Below are positions 1-9,342 of a DNA stretch of 55,129 nucleotides, in pieces. Position 1 is the first letter of the stretch. Each line of letters begins with the position of its first letter. Both the position numbers and the translations under genes were made by a program. The DNA is from an uncultured Oscillospiraceae bacterium (GTDB lineage Bacteria; Bacillota; Clostridia; Oscillospirales; Oscillospiraceae), in the NCBI GenBank assembly GCA_947626905.1, contig CANQUE010000008.1:1-55129 (forward strand), in the 5' to 3' direction. Below the pieces are notes generated by a model. The model made no database searches. It worked only from the letters and a program-made list of their open reading frames with translations, and was not told where the DNA came from.

Positions 1-543
1 GGCCGCGGCAAGTGGTACGGCTCCGCCACCGAGCAGCTGGTGTTCGTGCCCTACCTGATGAGCGGCGTGGCCTTCTCGGCCATGTATGTGGCCATGTTCA
101 ACCGGCCCCGGCTGGGCGGGCTGATCCCGTCGCTGTACGGCACCTTCGGGCTGATCGTGCTGACCAGCGTGGTCAAGCACTTCCCCTTCGCCAGCCGCTC
201 CGGCACCGCCAATATGATGCAGATCTCCACAGAGCTGGAGGAGGCGGCGGATATCAACGGCGCCAATTTCTGGCAGCGGATGGCCAAGATCGTCCTGCCG
301 CTGGCGAAAAACGGCTTCGTTTCCGGCTTTATGCTCACCTTCATCAGCATCGCCAAGGAGCTGGACCTGATCATCATCATGATGGATAAGCGGACCCAGA
401 CCATGAGCTACCTGGCGTTCACCTATTCCCAGGAGGGCTACAACCAAATGGCGGACGCCATTTCGGTGTGCGTGCTGTTCTTCATACTGGTGTGTTATAT
501 CATAGCCAATAAATTTGGCGCAGATATAGGCAAGGCGTGGTAA
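1..543 (+). CDS. ABC transporter permease, C-terminal part (5' end outside window)
   Basis: The reading frame is open from base 1, so only the last 180 residues are present. They contain the EAA loop (EEAADINGANFWQRMAKIVLP), the cytoplasmic segment by which binding-protein-dependent permeases contact their ATPase, flanked by hydrophobic membrane segments (around LTFISIAKELDLIIIMM and AISVCVLFFILVCYIIA). The type fits iron(III)/thiamine/polyamine or sugar (CUT1) permeases. The ATPase gene begins 40 bases downstream and the binding lipoprotein follows, so this is the membrane subunit of one importer. The substrate cannot be told from the sequence. The missing 5' part may include a fused or separate second permease. 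Confidence 0.88.
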   Translation, partial: GRGKWYGSATEQLVFVPYLMSGVAFSAMYVAMFNRPRLGGLIPSLYGTFGLIVLTSVVKHFPFASRSGTANMMQISTELEEAADINGANFWQRMAKIVLPLAKNGFVSGFMLTFISIAKELDLIIIMMDKRTQTMSYLAFTYSQEGYNQMADAISVCVLFFILVCYIIANKFGADIGKAW

Positions 544-583
544 CCGGAAGGTTGAATCAGAGAAAGGGAAGGTTTATAATACA

Positions 584-1705
<1,122 letters not shown>

Positions 1706-1820
1706 CGGCCCCGGTTTCTGACGCCGCCGCGGCGGCGAGGAAATACAGCGACCAAAGCGAACCGTTTAGATCCACACAGTCAAAAAACCAACGCGACAAT
1801 ATGAAAGGAGAACTGAACCC

Positions 1821-3185
1821 ATGAAAATGAGCAAGATCCTGGCCCTTCTTCTGGCGCTGGCGATGGTGCTGAGCCTGGCCGCCTGCGGCGGCAGCGGCAG
1901 CAGCAGTGAACCCGCAGTCGAAGAGGGCGGCGGACTCAAGGCGGAGGGCGGCGAACCCGCGGCGGAGGGCGGCGAGCCCGAGGCCGAGCCCGCCGAGGAG
2001 GGCGGCGAGCCCGCCGGCCCGTCCGTGGAGGACTCCGCGTACTACGGCCCCATCTATGACGAGTGGAGCGAGATGACCACCGATGAGCTGTACCAGGCGG
2101 CCCTGGACGAGGCCGACGGCCAGCCCATCCGCATCTATGCCACCTCCTCCAAGATGCTGAAGGTGGAGGAGGACTTCGAAGAGCAGTTCCCCGGCTTGGA
2201 TCTGGAGATCCAGGACCTGGACAACGACGAAGTCATCGAGAAGTGCCGCCTGGAGGTGGACTCCGGCAACGTGGTGGGCGACGTGATGCAGACCAAGGAC
2301 GTGAACGGCGACGTGTTCTTCGACTTCTATGAGGGCGGCTACTGCACCGCTTTCTATCCCAAGGACATCTGCGAGCACATCGACGAGACCGCCCTGCGCT
2401 TCGGCTATCCTCTGTACACCTCCCAGAGCTTCTGGTACTACAACACCGAGGAGTATCCCGACGGCCAGCCCATCCACAACTGGTGGGAGATCGTGGAGAC
2501 CAACGAGGACGGCACCCCCAAGTGGAAGCTGTTCACCAAGGAGATCGCCCAGGAGACCGCCTATATGTCCCTGTTCACCAGCTTCATCAACAACGCCGAC
2601 CAGATGGAGCAGGCCTATGAGGACCTGTACGGCGAGCCTCTGGAGTACACCTATCCCACCGACGGCAACTGGGAATTCGACTTCAGCCAGTATGAGAACA
2701 ACGCCGGCGTGGAGTACCTGTGGCGCTTCACCCAGCTGGCCAAGAGCATGACCTTCATCGGCGACGGCGACGAGCTGGTCCTGGCCGTGCACAACTCCGA
2801 GAACGGCCCCACCCTGGCCCTGGCCTCCGCCGGCAAGATCGAGAACCGGGAGGAGTCCGGCTACCACATCGGCTGGCTGACCAACCTGGAGCCCTATACC
2901 GGCCTGCAGAACTATGAGTGCCTGTACGTGGTGGAGAACTGCCCGCACCCCGCGGCCGCCCGCCTGTTCATCCGCTGGCTCACCGGTGACGCCGATGGCG
3001 CCTCCGGCGGCCTGAAGCCCTTCCAGAAGACCGGCAACTGGGTGGTCCGTGACGACATCGAGGACGAGGACAACCCCGTGCCTCTGAAGGAGACCGGCGC
3101 CATCGACTCCGATCTGGGCGCGATCTACAACACCTTCCTGGATGCCCAGGATATGTGGATCCAGTGGCTGGATATGGCCCTGTAA
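1821..3185 (+). CDS. ABC transporter solute-binding lipoprotein
   Basis: A 454-residue extracellular binding protein of the importer. The start has an AAAGGAG site 9 bases upstream. A lysine-containing hydrophobic signal ends in the lipobox LSLAAC (Cys about residue 23), so the mature protein is lipid-anchored. A low-complexity linker of repeated GGEPAAEGGEPEAEPAEE-like units (about residues 30-65) precedes the globular domain, which looks like a type-2 periplasmic fold (IRIYATSSKMLKVEEDF early, hinge-like segments later). It ends just before an intrinsic terminator. The iron- or organophosphate-type class is a guess from its partners; the ligand is unknown. Confidence 0.9.
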   Translation: MKMSKILALLLALAMVLSLAACGGSGSSSEPAVEEGGGLKAEGGEPAAEGGEPEAEPAEEGGEPAGPSVEDSAYYGPIYDEWSEMTTDELYQAALDEADGQPIRIYATSSKMLKVEEDFEEQFPGLDLEIQDLDNDEVIEKCRLEVDSGNVVGDVMQTKDVNGDVFFDFYEGGYCTAFYPKDICEHIDETALRFGYPLYTSQSFWYYNTEEYPDGQPIHNWWEIVETNEDGTPKWKLFTKEIAQETAYMSLFTSFINNADQMEQAYEDLYGEPLEYTYPTDGNWEFDFSQYENNAGVEYLWRFTQLAKSMTFIGDGDELVLAVHNSENGPTLALASAGKIENREESGYHIGWLTNLEPYTGLQNYECLYVVENCPHPAAARLFIRWLTGDADGASGGLKPFQKTGNWVVRDDIEDEDNPVPLKETGAIDSDLGAIYNTFLDAQDMWIQWLDMAL

Positions 3186-3219
3186 GAGCCAGATCGTTTC
3201 AGCGAGAGATTTTGACCGA

Positions 3220-3262
3220 CCCCGCGCGGCAGACCAAAGCCGCCTGCCGTGCGGGGCTTTTT
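3220..3262 (+). terminator. Intrinsic terminator after the ABC importer
   Basis: A 13-bp stem (3220-3232 with 3244-3256, one G-U pair) with an 11-base loop is followed by CTTTTT. It separates the importer from the next three-gene unit. Confidence 0.85.
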
Positions 3263-3292
3263 ATGCCGCGAGGCAGAAAGGGCGGTTGAGCC

Positions 3293-3874
3293 ATGGCCAG
3301 TCAGGACAATTTTGACCGCCAGATCCGGGACGCGGAGCGGGATCGGGATCGCCAGGCGCGCCGGGAGAAGTGGGCCAAGAGGGAGAAGAAGTTCTTCCGG
3401 ACCTTCCTCTTCACCGAGGACGGAAAGCCCAAGAGCAGTTTCGGCATTTATACCTTCTGCCTGAGCTTTGTGTTTTTGGCGGCGGATATGGTGATCTACG
3501 GGCTGGTGATCGACGCGCTGACGCCGCTGATGTCCTGGCCGCCGATGGTGTCCAACCTGGTCCAGGCCCTGGCGGCCACCGTGCTGACGCTGGTGATCCC
3601 CCTGGCCGTGCACTGGCTGGGAAAGGACAAGCGGCTGGCCTTTGGCAGCTACCTGTGGCTGGCGCTGTATGCCGTGGTGGTGGTGATCGCCATGGCCGTC
3701 TTCCTCCGGGGGACCGGAGCCATGGGGGCGTTTTTGGTGTTCTTCGGCTGGTTCGTGGCCATCCCGCTGGCAGCGGGGCTGGCGGTGACGGGGCTGCTGT
3801 GCCGGCGGGACCATCATCCCCCGGAGCCGGCCCAGGAGGATAAGCCCTGGAAGAAGTATACTGACAGGCGGTAA
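3293..3874 (+). CDS. Four-helix membrane protein of unknown function
   Basis: A 193-residue protein I do not recognise. The first 45 residues are strongly charged (Arg/Lys/Asp/Glu-rich, probably helical and cytoplasmic). About four hydrophobic segments follow: TFCLSFVFLAADMVIYGLVI, an ALAATVLTLVIPLAVHWL segment, ALYAVVVVIAMAVFL and AFLVFFGWFVAIPLAAGLAV. A charged tail ends the protein. It starts 30 bases after the upstream terminator, with an AAAGGGCGG-like site, and its stop lies 2 bases before the next start, so it is the first gene of a short operon. No catalytic motif is visible. Confidence 0.75.
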   Translation: MASQDNFDRQIRDAERDRDRQARREKWAKREKKFFRTFLFTEDGKPKSSFGIYTFCLSFVFLAADMVIYGLVIDALTPLMSWPPMVSNLVQALAATVLTLVIPLAVHWLGKDKRLAFGSYLWLALYAVVVVIAMAVFLRGTGAMGAFLVFFGWFVAIPLAAGLAVTGLLCRRDHHPPEPAQEDKPWKKYTDRR

Positions 3875-3876
3875 CC

Positions 3877-4830
3877 ATGCTTACGCTGCACTTTATCAAT
3901 GTGGCGGACGGGGACTGTATCCTGGCCGAGGAACAGGACGGGGACAGGACTTTCCGTCTGCTGGTGGACGCGGGGAGGCCGGAGATGGCCCCCGTGTCCG
4001 GATCGCTGCGCTGTACCGCGGCGGAATATCTGCGGGAGAAGGGGATAACCCGTCTGGACGGACTGGTGGTCACCCACTTGCATATCGACCACTTCGGGGG
4101 CCTGCGGGAAGTGTTCAGGACCGTGACGGTCGCCGACGCGTGGGCCGGCTTTTTCCCGGAGGGGCCCGGCGGGCCGGACCGGTCGAAGCTGGCGGATATC
4201 AAGACCGTGCGGGGCCTGGCGGACTGCCTGGAGCGCTGGGCGGAGGACTGCGAGGCGCTGCGGGCCATGGGCTGTCGGCTGCATACCGTGACGGAGGACT
4301 GCGAGGTGTCCTTCACGGAGCGGCTGCGGGGCCGGATCGCCTGTCCCGATCCCGCCGCCAGCGCGTACCAGCGGGGCGCCTACGGGGACATCCTGGCCGG
4401 CAGGCCCGTGCCGGAGGGGCTGCAATACTGGTCCGCCAAGTACCGCAATCCCGGCTCTCTGCGGCTGCGGCTGTTCTATGCCGGGCGGGCCGTGGAGCTG
4501 GCGGGGGATTGCTACGGCGCCGCCTGGGAGGACCGGGCGGAGCGGTGCGATCTCTTTAAGGTCCCCCACCACGGGGACGCCAAGTCCCTGACGGAAACAC
4601 TGGCGGCGCGGCTGCACCCCGCCTGGGCGGTGATCTCCTGCGGGGCGGAGTACAATCCCAAAAAAGACCGGCCCTCCCGGGCGGCGGCCGCCCTTTTGGA
4701 GCGGCAGGGGGCCCGGGTGTGGTTCACAGACCGCTTCGCCGCGCCCTGGCACGAGCCGGAGAACTGGCGCAGCGTCGATTTCATCATCAAAGAAGACGGG
4801 ACCGTGCAGGTCCCCGGGAGGCAGGCATGA
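3877..4830 (+). CDS. Metallo-beta-lactamase-fold hydrolase, ComEC-type
   Basis: A 317-residue soluble protein with the metallo-beta-lactamase signature THLHIDHFGG (about residues 66-75), the two-metal site HxHxDH, preceded by the typical N-terminal strand MLTLHFINVADGDCIL. A later Asp (ELAGDCYG) and the HHGD segment (KVPHHGDAKS) fit the remaining metal ligands. This subgroup resembles the extracellular nuclease-like domain of ComEC and stand-alone MBL hydrolases acting on phosphodiesters. No signal peptide is seen, so it is cytoplasmic. Its stop overlaps the start of the next gene (ATGA), indicating translational coupling with a HAD protein. Substrate unknown. Confidence 0.85.
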   Translation: MLTLHFINVADGDCILAEEQDGDRTFRLLVDAGRPEMAPVSGSLRCTAAEYLREKGITRLDGLVVTHLHIDHFGGLREVFRTVTVADAWAGFFPEGPGGPDRSKLADIKTVRGLADCLERWAEDCEALRAMGCRLHTVTEDCEVSFTERLRGRIACPDPAASAYQRGAYGDILAGRPVPEGLQYWSAKYRNPGSLRLRLFYAGRAVELAGDCYGAAWEDRAERCDLFKVPHHGDAKSLTETLAARLHPAWAVISCGAEYNPKKDRPSRAAAALLERQGARVWFTDRFAAPWHEPENWRSVDFIIKEDGTVQVPGRQA

Positions 4831-5582
4831 TCACATCAGTACTGTTTGACATGGGCGGGACGCTGGAGGACATTTATGTGGACGAGGCGTCCGAACGGGA
4901 GGCCGTAGAAAAGCTGCAAGCCATGCTCGCCGGCTGGGGGCTGGACCCGAAGGTGGGCTATGACCAGCTCAAGGCCCGGGTGGACGCCGGATGGGTCCGG
5001 TACGGGCAGTTCCGGGACGCCCGGGATGTGGAGCTGAAGCCCATCCCCATCTGGCGGGACTATGTGCTGGCGGATTTTGCCTTCCCGGCGGAAAAGCTGG
5101 AGCCCCACTGTGAACAGATCGCCCATATGTGGGAGGTCACCCACTACCACCGGGCGCTGCGGCCCCGGGTGGGGGAGATGCTGGCCGGGCTGAAGAGCCT
5201 GGGGCTGAAGCTGGGGGTGGTCAGCAATACCGCCGCCATGTACCAGGTGTTCGACATCCTGGAGGAGTACGGCATCCGGGACTATTTCCAGGATGTGACC
5301 CTCTCCTCCGTCACCGGGATCCGCAAGCCCTGCCCGGATATCTTCCAGGTGGCCATGCGGCAGTTGCGCTCCACGCCGGGCGAGAGCGTATATGTGGGAG
5401 ACACGGTGTCCCGGGACATCATTGGCTCCAAACGGGCCGGCTTTGCCGTGGCCATCCAGATCGGCTCCCAGCTGACCAGGGAGAAGGACAAGGGCATCCG
5501 CCGGGAGTTTGAGCCGGACTATATGGTGGAAGACATCTATGAAGTATACCCTGTGGTGAAAAAGCTGCTGGAGGGCCGGTAA
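4827..5582 (+). CDS. HAD-superfamily hydrolase with DxGGT motif (HAD-A)
   Basis: A 251-residue HAD protein. The start at 4827 overlaps the upstream stop as ATGA; an upstream in-frame extension is rejected because it runs through the preceding gene. Motif I is FDMGGTLED, with nucleophile Asp but Gly at the usual acid/base position. Motif II is VVSNTA, the motif III Lys is in IRKPCPDIF, and motif IV is YVGDTVSRD. The helical cap lies between motifs I and II (about residues 15-110). It is most similar to the HAD starting at 7063 (same MIxxVLFDMGGTL start and similar AIQI segment) and less to the three that follow that one. HAD family certain; reaction unknown. Confidence 0.9.
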   Translation: MITSVLFDMGGTLEDIYVDEASEREAVEKLQAMLAGWGLDPKVGYDQLKARVDAGWVRYGQFRDARDVELKPIPIWRDYVLADFAFPAEKLEPHCEQIAHMWEVTHYHRALRPRVGEMLAGLKSLGLKLGVVSNTAAMYQVFDILEEYGIRDYFQDVTLSSVTGIRKPCPDIFQVAMRQLRSTPGESVYVGDTVSRDIIGSKRAGFAVAIQIGSQLTREKDKGIRREFEPDYMVEDIYEVYPVVKKLLEGR

Positions 5583-5613
5583 AGAGTCCGGGCCCGAGGC
5601 GGACTGCACACAG

Positions 5614-5661
5614 AAAAACGCCCCTGCTGCGCCGGGGAAGCGGCACGGCGGGGGCGTTTGG
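5614..5661. terminator. Bidirectional terminator between convergent genes
   Basis: The arms AAACGCCCCTGCTG (5616-5629) and CGGCGGGGGCGTTT (5646-5659) form a 14-bp stem with a 16-base loop. T-rich flanks occur on both strands, serving the HAD gene on plus and the LacI-type gene on minus. Confidence 0.75.
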
Positions 5662-5682
5662 TATACCTTTGAGGGCGGAGCG

Positions 5683-6699
5683 TCAGTCTTCTCTGTTCAG
5701 CGGGGCGCAGGAGCTGCGCTCCACCAGGGTGGGGAGCAGGATGCGGTGGGAGTATCCCGCCAGCTCGCTCTGGATCTTATCCAGCAGGCTGTCCACCGCC
5801 ACAGAGGCCATCATCTTTTTCGGCTGCTCCACGGTGGTCAGGTTGATCCGGGGCAGACCGCTGTCCCGGATGTTGTCGAACCCCAGCAGGGACACATCCT
5901 CCGGGATGCGCAGGCCCGTTTCCTCCGCCGCCTGCATGATGCCCAGGGCGTTGGTGTCGGTGGCGGCGAAGATGGCGGTGTAATTCTTCTCCTGGGCGAA
6001 CAGCTGCTTTGCCAGCTGATAGCCGTATTTGATGGAGGTGGCTGGGAAGGCGTTGTTGCAGTACCGGGGGGTCAGATCCAGGTCCTTGCAGGCGGCGGCA
6101 TAGCCCTCCGCCCGGAGCTGGTGGGTGGTGCTGCCCCGGCGGCGGCCGAAATAGAGGATGTCCCGGTGCCCCAGATCATAGAGGTACTCCACGCCGATAT
6201 AGGCGCCCCGGTAGTTGTCCACAGACACATAGCTCTCCGGCACTTCCCGCAGGTTCTCCCCGATGAATACGGTGGGGATGTGGGAGAGATAGGGCCGCAG
6301 GGACTCGTAGCTCTCCGGGCCGGCCGGGAAGATCATCACTCCGTCCACCTGGCGGCCGATCATCAGCTCGAACAGCTCCCGCTCCTGGTCCAGGTTCCGG
6401 GAAGAGTTGCACAGCACGATGTTGTACCCCCGGGCCCGGGCCTGCCGGTCGATGTGGTACGCCAGCTCCGACATAAAGGGGTTGTTGACCCCGGTGAGGA
6501 TCAGGCCCAGCAGCTTGGTGCTCTTCATCACCATGGCCCGGGCCACGGTGTTGGCGGTGTAGTTCATCTCTTTGCACAGCTGCAAAATGCGCTTGCGGGT
6601 CTCATCGCTGATCTCCGGACTGCCGGACAGGGCCCGGGAAACGGTGGAATAGGACACGTTGGCCGCCTTGGCGATATCTTTGATCGTGACGTTTTTCAT
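5683..6699 (-). CDS. LacI/GalR-family transcriptional regulator
   Basis: A 338-residue repressor-type protein. The N-terminal helix-turn-helix begins MKNVTIKDIAKAANVSYSTV followed by SRALSGSPEIS, the hallmark of the family, with the hinge helix near residues 48-58 (NTVARAM). The rest is a periplasmic-binding-protein-like effector domain (LLGLILTGVNNPFMSELAY onward; VFIGENL; YFGRRRGSTTH; AIFAATDTNALGIM). It is divergent from the HAD/mutase/kinase operon, whose promoter region holds a CAAACGTTTG palindrome of the LacI type. It is therefore the likely regulator of that operon (inference). An AGGAGG-like site stands upstream of the ATG. Effector unknown, presumably a sugar or sugar phosphate. Confidence 0.95.
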   Translation of the reverse strand: MKNVTIKDIAKAANVSYSTVSRALSGSPEISDETRKRILQLCKEMNYTANTVARAMVMKSTKLLGLILTGVNNPFMSELAYHIDRQARARGYNIVLCNSSRNLDQERELFELMIGRQVDGVMIFPAGPESYESLRPYLSHIPTVFIGENLREVPESYVSVDNYRGAYIGVEYLYDLGHRDILYFGRRRGSTTHQLRAEGYAAACKDLDLTPRYCNNAFPATSIKYGYQLAKQLFAQEKNYTAIFAATDTNALGIMQAAEETGLRIPEDVSLLGFDNIRDSGLPRINLTTVEQPKKMMASVAVDSLLDKIQSELAGYSHRILLPTLVERSSCAPLNRED

Positions 6700-6744
6700 A
6701 TGTACCTCCGGGCGGAAATGTTCTACAAGTTTTTTCGTTCTCTT

Positions 6745-6773
6745 ATTGTAATTCTTTTCTTAAAAAATTGCAA
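6745..6773 (-). promoter_or_regulatory. Predicted sigma-A promoter of the LacI-type gene
   Basis: On the minus strand the -35 is TTGCAA (6773-6768) and the -10 is TACAAT (6750-6745), with a 17-base spacer. It lies about 45 bases before the ATG at 6699. Confidence 0.6.
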
Positions 6774-6961
6774 GGAGTTTTTGCAATTTGCGAGAATTTT
6801 GCGCTGGGCGCATCTGGAAGGCAGCGGAGAGGCAGAGAACACGGCCCTGGAAGGACGCTTTTCTAAGGCGGAGAAGCCCCCCGGAAAACCAGGCGTTTTC
6901 AAGGGAGGCGCCGCCGTCGGGAGCGGAGGGAAAAGGGGGCGAGAAAATCTTCTCCTTTCTC

Positions 6962-6990
6962 TTGACAAAGGAACAGGTTTGATGTAAAAT
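6962..6990 (+). promoter_or_regulatory. Sigma-A promoter of the HAD/mutase/kinase operon
   Basis: A perfect TTGACA -35 (6962-6967), a 17-base spacer and a TAAAAT -10 (6985-6990). The predicted start is near 6997. This is one of the strongest promoter matches in the window and is placed to be blocked by the operator just downstream. Confidence 0.85.
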
Positions 6991-7009
6991 CAACATCGGA
7001 AATAAAGCG

Positions 7010-7019
7010 CAAACGTTTG
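7010..7019. promoter_or_regulatory. LacI-family operator candidate
   Basis: A perfect 10-bp palindrome CAAACGTTTG with the central CG step typical of LacI/GalR operators. It sits about 13-22 bases after the predicted transcription start, where a bound repressor would block initiation or early elongation. No second copy was noticed elsewhere in the window. Confidence 0.65.
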
Positions 7020-7062
7020 AGTATTCGACGAGAGATCATCAGGAAAGGACGGTGCGGAAACG

Positions 7063-7821
7063 ATGATACGTGCGGTGCTTTTCGACATGGGCGGCACGCT
7101 GCACACCTCCTCCTCTCCCCCGGGGCAGGCGGAGTGGTTCGCCCAAAGGCTCCTGACCCGCCTGGGGGACTACGGTATCGTGCTGGACGTCACGCCGGAG
7201 AAGCTGGCGGCGCTGCTGCAGGTCAACGGGGAGGAGTACAAACACTGGTCCGAGGACAATCTCCGGGAGCTGCCCCAGGCGGAGATGTGGAGCCGGTTTT
7301 ATCTGAAGGAGTTTGCCCTGGCGCCGGAGACCCTGGAGCCCATGGCGGAGGAGCTGAGCTTCCTGTATGATTACGAGCGGACCCGGTGCATGCGCCGGCC
7401 CCATCTGCGCCAGACCATGGACGCGCTGCGGGCCATGGGTCTGCGGCTGGGGGTCATCAGCAACGTCACCAGCCGGACGGTGATGCCCCAGTATCTGGCG
7501 GAGTACGGACTGGATACATACATGGAATGCGTGCTGCTGTCCAGCGTCACCGGGGTGCGCAAGCCCGCGGCGGAGGCGTTTCGCAACGCCGAGCGGATCC
7601 TGGGCCTGGCGCCGGAGGAACTGGCGTATGTGGGGGACACGATCAGCCGGGACGTGCGGGGCGTACGGAATGCCGGCTGGCGGCTGGCCATCCAGATCGC
7701 CAACCCCTCCGTGGCCCACCGGGACGTGGGACTGGAGCATATCAAGCCGGATCATCTGATCCGGGACCTGGAGGAGATCCCCGGCATCATCCGCCGGGAA
7801 AACGAAAAAGAGATCCAATGA
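7063..7821 (+). CDS. HAD-superfamily hydrolase with DxGGT motif (HAD-B)
   Basis: A 252-residue HAD protein and first gene of the LacI-linked operon. Motif I is FDMGGTLHT (Gly in place of the usual second Asp), motif II VISNVT, motif III Lys in VRKPAAEAF, motif IV YVGDTISRD. Its closest relative here is HAD-A at 4827, on the other side of the regulator. Its stop is 43 bases before the next HAD gene. The helical cap lies between motifs I and II. A GGAAAGGACGG-like site precedes the start. Fold assignment is firm. Substrate unknown; a small phosphorylated metabolite is the usual case for this fold. Confidence 0.9.
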   Translation: MIRAVLFDMGGTLHTSSSPPGQAEWFAQRLLTRLGDYGIVLDVTPEKLAALLQVNGEEYKHWSEDNLRELPQAEMWSRFYLKEFALAPETLEPMAEELSFLYDYERTRCMRRPHLRQTMDALRAMGLRLGVISNVTSRTVMPQYLAEYGLDTYMECVLLSSVTGVRKPAAEAFRNAERILGLAPEELAYVGDTISRDVRGVRNAGWRLAIQIANPSVAHRDVGLEHIKPDHLIRDLEEIPGIIRRENEKEIQ

Positions 7822-7864
7822 GCGGCCGCGCTCTTGTGAATAAACGACACAGGGAGGAAAGACG

Positions 7865-8596
7865 ATGAACCGCAATATCGACACCATTTTCTTTGATGTG
7901 GGGGCCACGCTCCGGTATGTGGTGGAGGACCCTGAATTTGCCATGGCCGCCGACCGGGAGCTGATGGAGCTGGTGGGCGCCACCGAGCCCCACGATGTGT
8001 TTTTCGCCAAGCTGAACGAGAACTGGAAGGCCTACCGCAAGTGGGCGAAGACCGCGCTGCTGGATGTGTCGGAGATGGAGCTGTGGCTGCAATATCTGCT
8101 GCCGGACTATCCCGCCGAGCGCATCGCCCCCAACGCCCCCCGGCTGACCCGCCTGTGGCGGGACCATGACGGCCGCCGGGTGCCCCATGACGACGTGAAG
8201 GACACCCTCCGGGAGCTCCAGCGCCGGGGCTATAAGCTGGGCATCATCGCCAATACCATCACGGAGACCGAGATCCCCGACTGGATGTGCCACGACCAGG
8301 TGGCGGACTGCTTCAAGACGGTGATCCTGTCCTCCAAGGTCCGCCTGCGCAAGCCGGACCCGGCCATCTATCTGCTGGGCGCCCGGTGCATCGGCTCTGT
8401 GCCGGAAAACTGCGCCTATGTGGGCGACAACCCGGTCCGGGACGTGGAGGGCGCCGTGGACGCCGGTTTCGGCAGCATGATCCTCTATGAGAACGCGGGC
8501 ACCGCCGACCGGGAGGGCAAGACCCCCACCGTGCTGCCCGACTATACCATCAAGGCCATCCGGGAGCTGCTGGACCTGTTCCCGCCCCGGGACTGA
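7865..8596 (+). CDS. HAD-superfamily hydrolase, divergent motifs (HAD-C)
   Basis: A 243-residue HAD protein with an AGGGAGGAAAG site before the ATG. Motif I is FDVGATL (Gly at D+2, Ala next). Motif II reads IIANTI, with Ala where most HADs keep Ser or Thr. Motif III Lys is in LRKPDPAIY and motif IV is YVGDNPVRD. It forms a sub-family with the next two genes: the same N-terminal NIDTIF-type start, the same length, and a shared [ND]EI..W segment after motif II. Three in-line duplications are the simplest explanation. The loss of the motif II hydroxyl makes phosphatase activity less certain for this copy than for its neighbours. Confidence 0.88.
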   Translation: MNRNIDTIFFDVGATLRYVVEDPEFAMAADRELMELVGATEPHDVFFAKLNENWKAYRKWAKTALLDVSEMELWLQYLLPDYPAERIAPNAPRLTRLWRDHDGRRVPHDDVKDTLRELQRRGYKLGIIANTITETEIPDWMCHDQVADCFKTVILSSKVRLRKPDPAIYLLGARCIGSVPENCAYVGDNPVRDVEGAVDAGFGSMILYENAGTADREGKTPTVLPDYTIKAIRELLDLFPPRD

Positions 8597-8606
8597 GAGG
8601 GCGCGT

Positions 8607-9329
8607 ATGGAGAAGATCGAGGGCGTATTCTTTGACCTGGGCGGCACTTTGCGCATCCTCTACGACGAGCCGGAGCACCGGGCGGCGGCCCGGGCGCGGA
8701 TGGCGGAGCTGGCGGGTTACGAGGACGTGGACGGCTTCATCGATATGGTGGAGGAGCGCTATAAGCCGTATCGGGACTGGGCCCTGACGGAGAACCGGGA
8801 GAGCGGCGACTATGAGCTGTGGGCGAAATGGCTGCTGCCGGAGCTGGGCGAGGAAAAGCTGCGGGCCATCTGCCACGAGATGACCTACCAATACCGCCAG
8901 ATCAAGGGCAAGCGGTACCTGGTGGAGGGGGGCCTGGAGGTCATCCGGACCCTGAAGGACCGGGGCTACCGGCTGGGCATCATCAGCAACCTGATCGGGG
9001 AGAACGAGATCTACGACTGGCTGCGGGAGGATGGGCTGGAGGCATACTTTGACGCGGTGGTGCTCTCCTCCGTCTGCCATATCCGCAAGCCGGACCCGGC
9101 GATCTACCGCATGGGCTGCGAGGCCATGGGATTGGAGCCGGGCCAGTGCGTGTCGGTGGCGGACAATCTGGACAGGGACATCACCGGCGCCATCGCCGCC
9201 GGCGTGGGGGCCAATATCCTGTTCATCAGCCCCGAGAAGCTGGCAAAAAAGACCATCACCGACGCCAACCGGCCGGATTATATCGTGCACAAGTTCATCG
9301 ACATCCTGGACCTGCCCATTTTGCAGTGA
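8607..9329 (+). CDS. HAD-superfamily hydrolase (HAD-D)
   Basis: A 240-residue HAD protein starting at 8607, 10 bases after the previous stop, with a GAGAGG site. A longer in-frame upstream reading is rejected because it overlaps HAD-C and the family N-terminus MEKIEGVFFDLGGTL begins here. Motif I is FDLGGTL, motif II IISNLI, motif III Lys in IRKPDPAIY. Motif IV is SVADNLDRD, where Ala replaces the usual Gly before the first acidic residue. It shares the NEIYDW segment with its neighbours. Probably a cytoplasmic phosphoesterase acting with the other copies on related substrates (inference). Confidence 0.88.
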   Translation: MEKIEGVFFDLGGTLRILYDEPEHRAAARARMAELAGYEDVDGFIDMVEERYKPYRDWALTENRESGDYELWAKWLLPELGEEKLRAICHEMTYQYRQIKGKRYLVEGGLEVIRTLKDRGYRLGIISNLIGENEIYDWLREDGLEAYFDAVVLSSVCHIRKPDPAIYRMGCEAMGLEPGQCVSVADNLDRDITGAIAAGVGANILFISPEKLAKKTITDANRPDYIVHKFIDILDLPILQ

Positions 9330-9342
9330 GGGGGATATTGAC

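Larger units (their letters stand above)
6700..7062. other. Divergent intergenic region between the LacI-type gene and the HAD operon
   Basis: This 363-base gap holds a minus-strand promoter near 6745-6773, a plus-strand promoter at 6962-6990 and an operator palindrome at 7010-7019. The part near the regulator (6720-6790) is AT-rich, with TTGCAA twice (6768-6773 and 6780-6785). Bases 6800-6950 are GC-rich, and I see no gene or clear structure there. Confidence 0.7.
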
